From Scolanthus callimorphus (lineage: Eukaryota > Cnidaria > Anthozoa > Actiniaria > Edwardsiidae): DNA of 64,000 bases. This document shows, piece after piece, positions 1-10,041 of this stretch (positions are counted from its first letter, which is position 1; each line of letters begins with the position of its first letter). Position numbers and translations under genes: made by a program. The notes under the pieces were generated by a model. It saw only the letters and a program-made list of their open reading frames with translations, was not told the origin of the DNA and searched no databases. The stretch covers positions 5,059,169 to 5,123,168 of the forward strand of contig CM066913.1 of assembly GCA_033964015.1 (NCBI GenBank), given 5' to 3'.

Positions 1-59
1 AAATCTGCTGATATCAAGGCAAAGCGCGTTCTTCGTGATCCGCGTGATTCCAAGAAACG

Positions 60-835
60 AACAGACGACTATCGTCCGGTCAAATTAGCCCGAAAAAACC
101 CCGAACCTGGAAAAAATTGCAACATGGGAAATTTTTGGTACTAATTGTTAAAAACATATGTAGGAATAACATATCCAAATTTCGTAGAAATCCGGCCGGG
201 GAAGTTGGTTAAATTTTTGGTTTTACCGGCGACGTCAAGGGCGCCTTTTGTTTTCGGCGACACTGAAAACACAGAAACTGGGAGAATGTTTATAGACTGT
301 ACAGATGAAACCGGGAAAGATTTAACAAGGTTTTTCGGTTGAAACAAATAATGTCTGAGCGATGAGTTACGGCTATGAACAGTTTATTTCTTTTATTTCT
401 TTTAGCGTATAATATTCGAACTTTAGCGTATCACCACGCGGGAAATACAAGGATCATATGGGATTTGTAAAAACGCACGATTATTTAGTTATTATTTTGC
501 AGAATTGGTTATAAACAAACACACAATTCACATCTATGCAATCACATTATACAGTAGAAATAAATTGCTTGATATCTCGTTCAATATCACACCGAGTTAC
601 GGCCCTGCAGTCTATAGCCCTCAATTCGAATTATTCGCTTTCATTGTCTAAGTGCCACCTAAAACAACGGGCTTTCCTTCGTGCAGACGGAAAACCCCAA
701 ATTTAACCAACTTCCCCCGAACGGATTTTCACAAAATTTGGACACGTATTTCTCACATTTGTTCCTGAGAATTTGCTGTATAAAAATCCCATGTTGCAAT
801 TTTTTCCAGGTTAATCGCTAAATTGACCGGACTAC
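60..835. mobile_element. Long inverted-repeat (foldback/MITE-like) element
   Basis: Positions about 60-225 and 690-835 are inverted copies of each other. Both arms share the string GTTGCAATTTTTTCCAGG (or its complement), a block around AAATTTAACCAACTTCCCC and the outer block CCGGTCAAATT. The arms are about 150 bp and differ by small indels, so the copy is old. The spacer holds no convincing gene. I could not define a target duplication, and the outer limits are approximate. The short open frames at 141-347 are shadows of the left arm. Confidence 0.6.
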
Positions 836-937
836 TACTTCGTAATGAGCGCTCGTAGAAAGTCACACAGCTGTACTGAGAAACGTCACTTACCTAAGGG
901 TTGTGTCACGATTTTAGCTCACTTTTTAGTGATGTAA

Positions 938-1150
938 AAAACATACAAATAACTGATGGATAGCTAAAATACTAGTCTAGCTTGTTTGTTAAATAACCCT
1001 TTAACTACAGACCGATCATGATTGTAGGCTTCATGGACCTATTACAGAGCGGATGGAAATGGATTGCAACAATGAGTTTTTGAAATCTTGTCAGGATGAC
1101 AAGTTTTCAGTTTGAATTTACATCAAATTTTGCTCGTAAATCGGCAGTCT
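938..1150. repeat. Dispersed repeat, also present near 46.5-47.1 kb
   Basis: This stretch (from AACTGATGGATAGC through GGACCTATTAC, GAGCGGATGGAAA and a block ending near AAAATCGGC) recurs in the same order at about 46510-46625 and 47003-47100. There a younger MITE splits it. No coding capacity is visible. It is a fragment of an unclassified interspersed repeat. Confidence 0.55.
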
Positions 1151-1276
1151 TGTCGCTAAAACGTGCCTACATAGCCTATTAGGCTAATACCAAGTGATAT
1201 AAGTGATCTGGGGATGATTACATACAAATTTAGAGCTGTATTTACAAATTTATTCAAATGACCGTTACACAGCCCC

Positions 1277-1553
1277 TTTACTGTGCGACTACGTCAACCG
1301 GGCCATCCCGTAAAAAGTTTGTCATTTAGATATTCAAACCATTTTAAGCAAATTTAATACCTGCAATACATCAGACGATGAGTGATTAAGTGTTTTGAAG
1401 TTATTTCTGCCCATAATTTCCACAATTTTTACGAGAAAAGCGATACTTCGGTGTCTCAGATCTCAAGAAAGTCGAGAGCTTTTGTTCTGTACTCGCTTTC
1501 TGATTGGCTAACTTCTTACAAAATGGCCCGGTTGACGTAGTCGCACAGTAAAA
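1277..1553. mobile_element. MITE-like element with about 30-bp terminal inverted repeats
   Basis: The ends are inverted copies: TTTACTGTGCGACTACGTCA at 1277 and its complement ending at 1553. The match extends for about 30 bp through CCGGGCCAT. The 277-bp interior has no gene. No clear target duplication flanks it, so the family is unassigned. Confidence 0.6.
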
Positions 1554-3301
1554 TAGTACAATTTGTTAATTTTTTACGTTCTGCTTACTTTTTACAAACA
1601 GGTTGTTCGGGATATGTATATACAAACACATTTTTGCACCTTAAAATATCATAAGTAACATATAAGAAATAGATAATGACAACATTTAAATCGAAAGAAC
1701 GCAATTTGGTAGCGTGATTCCTTGTTGTCTATTATGCACCTCACTTTATTGCAAAAGATTTCTGAGACTTCTGATTTCACTACGCGATGTTCCCATCCGG
1801 TATTAATTCGCGACGACTTAAAATGGATAAGTGAAATGTGATTGGTCAGTTCCGTTATAACCACGTGCGTCGTGACACGTGCGTCTTGGTCAGTAGTTAG
1901 TAGCGGAGCTCCTGCTCCTGCGGCCTGATGGGCTATTGGCCCGTAGCCCTTTCGGGCTCGAGGTAATAATAATAATAATGCTTTATTTTGCCACTGTGGG
2001 CCTCATCAGGATTAATAATAATAATAAAATAATAAATAAAGCTATACAAATATCTAAATTATATATATATATAAATCTATAAAATTATAAAGTTTTTAAT
2101 GACCTGCTTTTCATGAGGGCCGTGCAAATAATAATAATATATTTATATATTATAAATAAATGAATAAATATACGTTCTTATAGAAGAAACGTTCTTTTAT
2201 AGTTCATAGAAGATTATGGCAGCCTGTGCGAAAAGTATTCAGACTGCTTGCTTGCCGCAGCTCGACTGGCAGGCTATTCCACAGCACCGCACCGCTATAG
2301 CCGAAACTATTTTTGAGATAATTTGTGCGGGGCTGGGGAATAGCAAGTTTGCCAATCAGGTCTAATGTCAATGACGCGTTCTGATTGGTTGAGCTACTAG
2401 CAGGGGCGTTGTCGAAACGTCAGTCACACAAACAGTCCTTCTAAGGACTACATCCACCCGGATGATCATATAACAAATATTGTTACTTCGACAAACATTC
2501 ATACACCTTTGACCTCATGGGAAATTGACTCAGAGCCCATTCGGGGCTGTTCCCCGTGTAAGAACCTGGAACAACTCACAAGCTGCGTCACAATAGCTTC
2601 CTTTGTTTAGTAGAACGAATCATGATGAAAGGATAGCTGAACACAAAGGTGTCCTCTGGGAATGGTTCTTGCATGGCGGATTTACCCCCATTGGGGCTCG
2701 ACGAATACCTTATTGGTACTAATTTTCGCGGCACAATAATTTTGCGAAAAAAAGGTCGGCATATTTCACACGGGTCTTTATTTTCGCGTGGGTGCAAAAT
2801 TAGTTTCTTAGAAATTAATTTTCGCGAAAATGAAAAAAAACCATGTTATTTCGAGAATTTTATTTTTATTTTCTTATTATTATTCTTATTACTTCTTATT
2901 GCTGAAAATCATATAGAAACCGCATCATCTACAATAACCGCATCATCTACAATAATGGTCAAAGACATGATCCTTATGCTTAACGTTCTTTGCAATTGTA
3001 TATAGATATTTACATTGTAGCCGTGAATTCTTCATTAAATTGAGAAAACAAGAAATATAGGAGGGTATAAAATTTCGCGACATTAAAGTTCGCGGCGCGA
3101 ATTTTTTTTTTTTTGCGTCGCTTTAAGTTCGCGATTTTTTTAAATCGCGAAAATCGCGAAATTAAAGCGTCAAAAGATCATAAAATATAAAGTATGCCGT
3201 ATTGTAACCGAGTCAGCATACACGATCAAACAAAACAGCCTCATATAACCCTCCTATAAAACTTTTTATTTTATTTTCCTCATATGTAGCTATCAATTCC
3301 A
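1554..3301. other. Gene-poor stretch with AT microsatellites and repeat fragments
   Basis: No supported gene. Positions 1965-2170 are rich in AAT/ATT microsatellite and plain AT runs. Around 2700-3180 there are several blocks built on TTCGCGAAA and AAATCGCGA in both orientations, which looks like remains of an inverted-repeat element. The open frames at 2588-3005 have no recognisable domain and lie in these repeats. Confidence 0.5.
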
Positions 3302-4417
3302 TCAGACTTTTGCCTCAAAATCAGTTTTACATGTACGCCACCGACAAGCAATGTTACTCCTTTCCTTTTTAAACAAGCGCCTAATTTCCGCCCGAAAGTC
3401 CCTCTTCATTATAGCATATACAACTCCATTGGCAGCTGAATTAACGTGGTAAAGGATGCGCGTAATAGCTACCACCTCGATGGAGGATTCCAAAAAGAAC
3501 ACATAATTCAGCAGGCCTTTATAAGTTGACAAAGAAAAGCATAAATCGAAAACCGCTACTAAAACTCCAACAAAGTGTACATTCCAAGCCTTTCTACGGC
3601 AATGGTAATCTTTGCCTGGGATGTTGTAGTTAAAGTTTACTTGTGATCGTTGCTGCTTTGAGTAGTTTGTTTTTCCCTTGATTATACAGATCATCTTGAG
3701 GTAAGCAACCGTTAGAAGAACCGACGGCAAGACTTCCGTCAAGAACAAGAAAACTACTTGAGCTCGGCCAAAGGAGGCGTACAAGCCATTCATGACACAA
3801 ACAAAGTATGGAACAGCTGCCAAAATACCGAGAATCCAAGCCGAAGCTGTTAAGCATTTGACGCGTTTCTTGTTCATAAGAACTTGGTATCGCAACGGAT
3901 TTACCACGGCAACGTAACGATCCAAAACCAATGCACAAAGGTTAAACACGGAAGACTTGACGGTAAGATCATAGATAAATTTAACAATCCACCAGTTGCA
4001 CTGAGTTGGGTAAAATAAAGTACATGTCATCTCTAGCGGTAGCATAAGAACAGTGACAGACAAATCTGCCAAGCCTAGCGAGAAAATGAAGACGTTTGGA
4101 GTCGTTTGCAACCTCGAGCGTGTCGCGATAAGAAAAAGTATAGAGCCGTTTCCAACAAACGAAACTAGAAATATTAAGCAGCGTACAAACCAGAACCAAG
4201 ACGAAGAAGGATTAAGGGAAAATATGGGGTTTCTGTTTGTCGAATTAAGCTCCATGTAATAGAATTCAGAATTCAACAAGATAGCGGATATCCACGGCGC
4301 TTTCGGCTGATTTAGATGTCCCCGCGTGCAGATGTCAACGACAGTCTCAGCAGTCTGTACTTCTATGAGTAAGAGCTCATTATAATTCGACTCCTTTAGT
4401 TGTATGCCTCGAATCAC
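3302..4417 (-). CDS. Class A (rhodopsin-like) G-protein-coupled receptor, single exon
   Basis: An uninterrupted reading frame of 371 codons encodes a seven-helix receptor. Visible class A landmarks are the GN pair in helix 1 (SFVGNGSILF), LADLS in helix 2, DRYVAVVNPLRY at the end of helix 3, and a helix 7 to helix 8 junction NSAANGVVYAIMKRDFR. The usual NPxxY is degraded to NGVVY, and the helix 6 CWxP motif is replaced by VFDLCFSL, so ligand and coupling cannot be predicted. The methionine at codon 55 (codon at 4253-4255) is a likely alternative start: it precedes an Asn-rich N-terminus (ELNSTNRN) more typical of this family. Intronless orphan receptors of this type are common in cnidarians. 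A plasma membrane location is expected. Confidence 0.85.
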   Translation of the reverse strand: MIRGIQLKESNYNELLLIEVQTAETVVDICTRGHLNQPKAPWISAILLNSEFYYMELNSTNRNPIFSLNPSSSWFWFVRCLIFLVSFVGNGSILFLIATRSRLQTTPNVFIFSLGLADLSVTVLMLPLEMTCTLFYPTQCNWWIVKFIYDLTVKSSVFNLCALVLDRYVAVVNPLRYQVLMNKKRVKCLTASAWILGILAAVPYFVCVMNGLYASFGRAQVVFLFLTEVLPSVLLTVAYLKMICIIKGKTNYSKQQRSQVNFNYNIPGKDYHCRRKAWNVHFVGVLVAVFDLCFSLSTYKGLLNYVFFLESSIEVVAITRILYHVNSAANGVVYAIMKRDFRAEIRRLFKKERSNIACRWRTCKTDFEAKV

Positions 4418-4887
4418 AAGACGGAGGGGGATGACTTCATTTCATCAAAGGTTCTTTTTTCCTCTTAAGTAAAATTTAATAACGAAACCAGTCTTGTTTC
4501 ATGTTGTCAATCAATACTGTTGACAAAGATCGTTTTAACACAGATGTGCGCATCAGGTGATCAGGTGATCAGAATGATTTGTTCTTGGCTAGTACGAAAC
4601 AGACGATTATACGAAGTGGTCAGTCTTAAAAAGAACTTTCGGTTACGTACAACTATAGTTATTGGCAGATTCCACTCGTTGAAGACGCATCGGACATTTG
4701 ATCCTCAGCAGGCCCGAATCCAGAAAAAAAAATGGTTACCGAGGCAGAGTGTGCCAGCTGATTTCCAGAAAAAAAATAGTTATACAATTTTCTTCCAATT
4801 ATGAAGCAGGAAGTTAAACTGCTAGTTTATCATTAACACAAATTTTCACCGCTCGCCTCATGCCGTAGGGCCTGCATTTCATTTAAA

Positions 4888-5324
4888 GGGAGCATTCATT
4901 ATTTATGACAAGGGGTGGGCTTGCAAGATTTTTCATTCAGCCCCCAAAACCTCGTGACCCCCCTCCAAGTATCAATAAAAACCTCAAAACCCCTTTAGGC
5001 AATTTTTATAATGATGATACCCCCCCCCCCCTCTCCCCCTTTAGATCAGGACGAAATGTTGGGACATCTAGATACCAAGTAGACCATTTCCTGTATTTTT
5101 AGGACATTTCCTGCGTGCATGAACAGTTTGTTGTAATTTTACAGGCGTGCATCCTATTGTATCCATATGTTGAATTAAAGTCACTGCCATAAAACGTAGA
5201 TGGCCCCTCACAGTTGTTTTCATATTTTCTGGTGACCGAACGTGCCGAATTTACCATGCCCCCCCCCCCCCCCCCCCCTTAATTCTTGCAAGCCCACCTC
5301 CTGGCATAAATAATGAATGCTTCC
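4888..5324. mobile_element. MITE-like element with about 40-bp inverted ends
   Basis: The left end begins GGGAGCATTCATTATTTATG and the right end is its near-perfect complement; both continue to a GGGTGGGCTTGCAAG-type block. TAAA on both flanks may be the target duplication. The interior contains two poly-C runs (around 5021 and 5260) and no gene. Confidence 0.65.
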
Positions 5325-5451
5325 TAAAATGGGTACTCACGCAGGTGATTCACATTTTTTTACTTCCTTTTTTCTATACCCTCACGTTTGGAGCCGTATA
5401 CTAATTATCTAGAGGAAGCGACATACGCGCGGAGCTGGTATGGCATTTATC

Positions 5452-6244
5452 CCGGCGTGTCGTCTCGAACAGTCGGAGATCGAACCGAATCGAACCTCGG
5501 ATCGTCCGATCTGGTTCGAGCCCTTTAGAGATCGAACCGGATCGTACTCACTCAAAAATCTGGAGATCGAACTAGATCGAACCCAGATCGAACTTGATCG
5601 AACAATAAATTTATTACCTATGTGACGTGACGTAATTGTAGTGGCGTACACGAATTTATATCAAGTACCTATCACACCAGACGAACTGATACCTCCCTGG
5701 CAGTTTCAACAACCGTGTACGCCGGTAAACGTCACGTGTGTTGTTAAGGGCTGCCAAAACTGCCCTTTTGAAACAAGGATTGGGGACATATACGTCGCGA
5801 TGAGGAAAATTGGAGATCGAGGCCCAGCTTTTAAGGAAGTTGACACTGAAGGAACTCTGAGACATTACGAAAGCCGACGAACACCAGTCAGGGGGTTGTG
5901 TTTTGTCCCATTTTGGTCATGTTTATATCAGTTCAATAAATGAAAATACTATTTACGAGACACTAAAAGCTTAATAATTTATAGGTTCCCGATTAGATAA
6001 CACTGAACAGAGTGCATAGATAGCGTAGCCCCGAATTCTGACATGTTTTATTACTATCGAACTAGATCGAACTGGATCGAACGATCCGAGGAAGATCGTA
6101 CGATCTAGTTCGGAGATCGTACTCACCCAAATTCTACAGTTCGATGCGGTTCGATCTCAAAAGAGCTCGAACCGTATCGAACGATCCGCGTTCGATCCGG
6201 TTCGAGCTCTTTTTAGTTCGATTTGGTTGGAGACGACACGCCGG
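5452..6244. mobile_element. 793-bp transposon with 9-bp target duplication and GATCGAAC subterminal repeats (MULE-like)
   Basis: The element starts CCGGCGTGTCGTCTC and ends with the complement. It is flanked by a perfect 9-bp duplication, GCATTTATC (5443-5451 and 6245-6253). Both ends are filled with clustered variants of GATCGAAC and GTTCGATC (about 5476-5605 and 6055-6225). A 9-bp duplication with repeat-rich subterminal regions is typical of Mutator-like elements; the class call is inference. No transposase is visible. The middle carries one 100-codon open frame, described separately. Confidence 0.75.
5641..5943 (+). CDS. Unrecognised open frame inside the 793-bp transposon
   Basis: A 100-codon frame begins at a GTG-preceded region (MAYTNLYQVP if the first codon is read as Met; the sequence shows GTGGCG, so the true start is uncertain). 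It contains a cysteine cluster (KGCQNCPFET) and a basic C-terminal half. I do not recognise it. Its base composition is less AT-rich than its surroundings, and it sits between the two repeat-rich ends of the element. It may be a captured host-gene fragment or only a chance frame. Confidence 0.25.
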   Translation: MAYTNLYQVPITPDELIPPWQFQQPCTPVNVTCVVKGCQNCPFETRIGDIYVAMRKIGDRGPAFKEVDTEGTLRHYESRRTPVRGLCFVPFWSCLYQFNK

Positions 6245-6627
6245 GCATTTATCTTCGAGTGTTCAAATTTTGATATCTCAAAGAAAGAAGCCTAGCCTGT
6301 ATTTTCAGCCGTCGTTTTTTCCCTTCACTCGCACTCTACCGCAACAAATGTGTGAGATTAGGGAGGAAAGACAACTAAAAATTCAGGCTAGAGAAACCCA
6401 TGCTCTCAAAGTATCATGTACTTAATGTGCAGTCCGTCCGGCCGCAAAAAGGAAACAACCGAGTCAGCGAAATAAAACGGCATGCATTTCCATCGCACCA
6501 TCGGCTAATAAATTTTAGGGAATGTAGGTTGCGATATTTTCGATTGAATTAGTTAGACTATGTATATAAATTTGTTTCCAAATAGTTAAATGTCGAGATG
6601 TGTACACACATTTCTACTCCTAACAAC

Positions 6628-7091
6628 CCCGGGGGGGGGGGGGGGGGGGGGGGGACTCCCATATTTTTTGACCGGGGATGATCGTCGTATCTTTTAGGGG
6701 TTAAAATCAAGGGGCCTTGGTCTCTTTTAGGGGTGAACTTAATCTTCAATAAAATTAGGGAGATTGGTATCTTTAAGGGCCGAAATATGTGTCCAAATTG
6801 TTTTCTCTCATGATGGTGCTTATAAAAACCGTGTAAGAAAGAGAGATTACTCGATGAGAAGACGATAAATTAGAAACAAACACGGAAATTTCTTGATGGG
6901 TATCTTTTACGTGGTTACCTGTCTCCTTAGCGCCTACTTTGCACAAAAGGCCTCATCTTTTAGGGTATCTTTTAGGGTAAGAAATTATTTGAGCCACGCC
7001 ATGGCCCGCCATGTTTGGTATCTTTTAGGGGTGAAGCTGAAAATTTCCGACGATCATCCCTGGTCAAAAAATATGGGAGTCCCCCCCCGGG
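6628..7091. mobile_element. 464-bp MITE with 8-bp target duplication (hAT-like)
   Basis: The ends are inverted: a poly-G/poly-C tip followed by ACTCCCATATTTTTTGACC and GGGATGATCGTCG on the left, with the complement on the right. CTAACAAC flanks both sides (6620-6627 and 7092-7099), a perfect 8-bp duplication of the kind made by hAT transposases. The interior repeats TATCTTTTAGGG several times. A degraded piece of the same family lies near 52543-52625. Confidence 0.75.
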
Positions 7092-7119
7092 CTAACAACA
7101 TCAAATGAAAATATTTTAA

Positions 7120-7213
7120 CAAAGTCGCACTGGTCCGCACTAGCTCGGTCGCACTCGCACTGATGAGCTTTGCCGCGCGTGGAGTGGGGCGAGTCGGCCC
7201 AAAATGGCGGTCC
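7120..7213 (+). promoter_or_regulatory. Likely AGL promoter/5' leader with YY1-like site over the start codon
   Basis: The region just before the AGL start codon is more GC-rich than its surroundings, has no TATA box and contains repeated TCGCACT blocks. The start codon lies inside AAAATGGCGG (7201-7210), which matches the YY1 core (AAnATGGCGGC) seen over start codons of many animal housekeeping genes. The transcription start itself is not visible. Confidence 0.35.
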
Positions 7214-9928
7214 AGATAAGAGTTCTGCAGTTGAACTCGGGGAAAATCTGGAAAATAAGCTCTTTAGACTCCAGAAAGGTAAACCTCCTCTCGCTTATTT
7301 TGTATGAATGGGCTTGAGCACAAATCAGACTTCCAGTTTGCTGCATTTTAAGCTGCTTGGTAGTTTATTTTCGAAGTAATTCCCAAATACAAGCGTCGAT
7401 TTGTCAAAATGTGTCCATCGGCTTCGCCGGTTGATCGAAGCTGTCGCCTTGCTGTTGTTTACCTCTTGCCTTTAATTTGAACTGGCTTCATTTTCTTAGT
7501 ATGTAATTAATGTCATTTGTTTACGATGTGTTCAATACGTCTCGAAAGTCGTCGTCTTTGAAAATCTAGAAAAGAATTCGTGAACGCTGAAGCAAATGTT
7601 TGCTCTGGAAGTTCGAGTGGCGGGATTTGCATATGATCTTATCTTCAAAGACTATGCAAACAGTTTTCTTATAGTGACTCTGACTGCAAAATAGTATTAT
7701 TATTATTGGTATATCATTATTGTAGATGGATATTATTAAAAATATTCAGAATCCGATTTTGATAGTCACATTGATACTTTTGTCACATGGCCAACCAGAC
7801 CAGAACAGCCAAAACACAGCTCAAAGTACTTGTTATTTTGAATTACAGGATGGGTTCTCCATTTCACACTGGCCCCCTCACTACAGCCATATAATGTTGG
7901 GCTATTCTGCAACCATCCTCAACCAGGAAAAGCATTTAACAGAAAGACATACAATGAACTGAAGTGGACAAACCCTCTGAAAGGCAAATGTGACAATGGA
8001 GATCGATATGCAGAGTTAAAAGTTCATCAACCTGGATCATTTCATTTTATGCTACTCATAAGGATGATAATATTGAGGAAAGGTAGGCAAACTGCCATCT
8101 GAAAAATCAAAAGGATTAATTCATAGCTTACATTAAAGTAAAGATAATTTATGTTACTTGCATTTTCCAGGACAGCAGCTCAATATCAATGCAGTGGGTA
8201 CTTTACCGTGGATCCTACTCTTCACATCACCAAGAATGAAACCCTCCCATTGGACTCGGTCTGTCTGCAGACTGTACTGTCAAAGTGTCTTGGGCCTCTC
8301 TCAGAGTGGATGGACCGCCTACAAATCAGCAAGGACTCTGGCTATAACGTCATCCATTTTACTCCCTTGTCAGAACTTGGTGGCTCACACTCGTCTTACT
8401 CTCTTCTTGATCAGCTAAAATTAAACCACACCTTTAATGAACCAGGGTCCAAAAAGCCCACCACTCACAGTGACATAAAGAAATTCTTGGAGAAAATGAA
8501 GAAAGAATGGAAAATCCTATCCATTGTTGATATAGTGCTTAATCACTCTGCTAACGAGTCACAGTGGTTGTGGGATCATCCAGAATGCTCATATAATGTA
8601 TGCAATTCGCCACACTTGCGACCAGCTTTTCTGCTCGATAGACTGTTATGGCATTTTACATGTGATATTGAGGATGGAAAATATGCTGCAAGGGGAATTC
8701 CACCAGAGGTCAATAATGAACACCAGGTTCATTTGGTTGGAGAAATATTAAGGTAATGTACCACAGCCAGATGCTGGGGTTGGGACAAACAAATGTACCT
8801 ATTTGTAGGTAACATTTTTATTAATCTTGCTCCAGAAATTCTAGTAAATAAATTATTATAAAAAGGAGATGACCCTCTATGATGCCAGGGGGGTTCTCCT
8901 ATAAGGTCCAATTGCCTCTTCTTGAAATAAACTATGGGAAAAGACAATTGGACATAGGAGTTTATACATGTATATACATGCATGTGTGGAACAGGTTACC
9001 TGAGGAGGTGTGATTAATATTAAATGCTTTTAAATCTAAATTAAGTAGCTACCTCCAGCTTCTTTGATGGCTTTTAGAAAAGTGTGTGTCATTATTATTT
9101 TAATCCAATGTTAGTGCTGTTGTGTAATTTTTAGTTATAAACACAATATGGCTTATATGAAAACAGCATCCTACTGATAGAACTACCATTTTGAAGAGAC
9201 TTTTTAGTATCTATCTATCTGTCCATCATAACAACAAGGAACTAGGTTTTGATTCCAAAAGACTCACACTATTTCGTGCATAATAATTGTTGTTTTTATT
9301 TTTATTAGGAATGAACTGATCCCAACCTTAAATCTATGGGAGTTCTTTTGTGTTGATGTAGAAAAAATAGTGGACCAATTTAAAGCAACCATCATCAAAC
9401 CCAGGCCAAAGAAGTCACCCCTAGAGCTTGCCCCAAAAGAACTTTGTATAACAACAAGCCCATTGTATCAGCGCAACGCTGCATCAGTAGATCTGAATCT
9501 GGCCATCAGACTTTTTGACATTGACAGGTACGTGCAGTAAACATTGTGCCACACCTTTAAAGAGTCTGTGTCAGCCTCCATTATGACAGCATAGCAACAT
9601 ACCAAGTCAGAGAAAACATTCATTTCAATCAGCTAATTTAGAGAATAAAGAGCAATGTTATCGAAACTTGGTTTTTAGATGTTCAAAAGAGATTTCTACA
9701 CATAATTTGTCTTCTTATCTGTATACCAAAATGAAAACAATAACAAAGGAGTGGATGACACAGGCTCTTTAAGTAACGTAATTTTCACGCGCTCTGATTG
9801 GTTCCTGAAGTAGTAGATATCAAACACTATTTTACTGTTTTGAGAAAACTCTCAAAATGGCGGCTCGTTTCATGCACAATACTGCATTTTCAATCTTTAA
9901 TCACCGTATTTTATTCTACTGATTTGGT

Positions 9929-9959
<31 letters not shown>

Positions 9960-9964
9960 CGCCT

Positions 9965-10003
<39 letters not shown>

Positions 10004-10008
10004 GTCCA

Positions 10009-10041
<33 letters not shown>

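Noticed and set aside
2649..3005. 118-codon plus-strand frame starting MSSGNGSCMADL
   Set aside because: Runs through TTCGCG-type repeat remains and a TTA/TTC microsatellite; no domain or conserved pattern.
7726..7962. 78-codon frame beginning MDIIKNIQ as AGL N-terminus
   Set aside because: It uses the wrong frame across exon 2; the family alignment and phase place exon 1 at 7204-7278 and exon 2 at 7849-8082.
8729..8983. Minus-strand 84-codon frame downstream of AGL exon 3
   Set aside because: No recognisable domain, overlaps AGL exon 3 antisense, and has typical intron composition.
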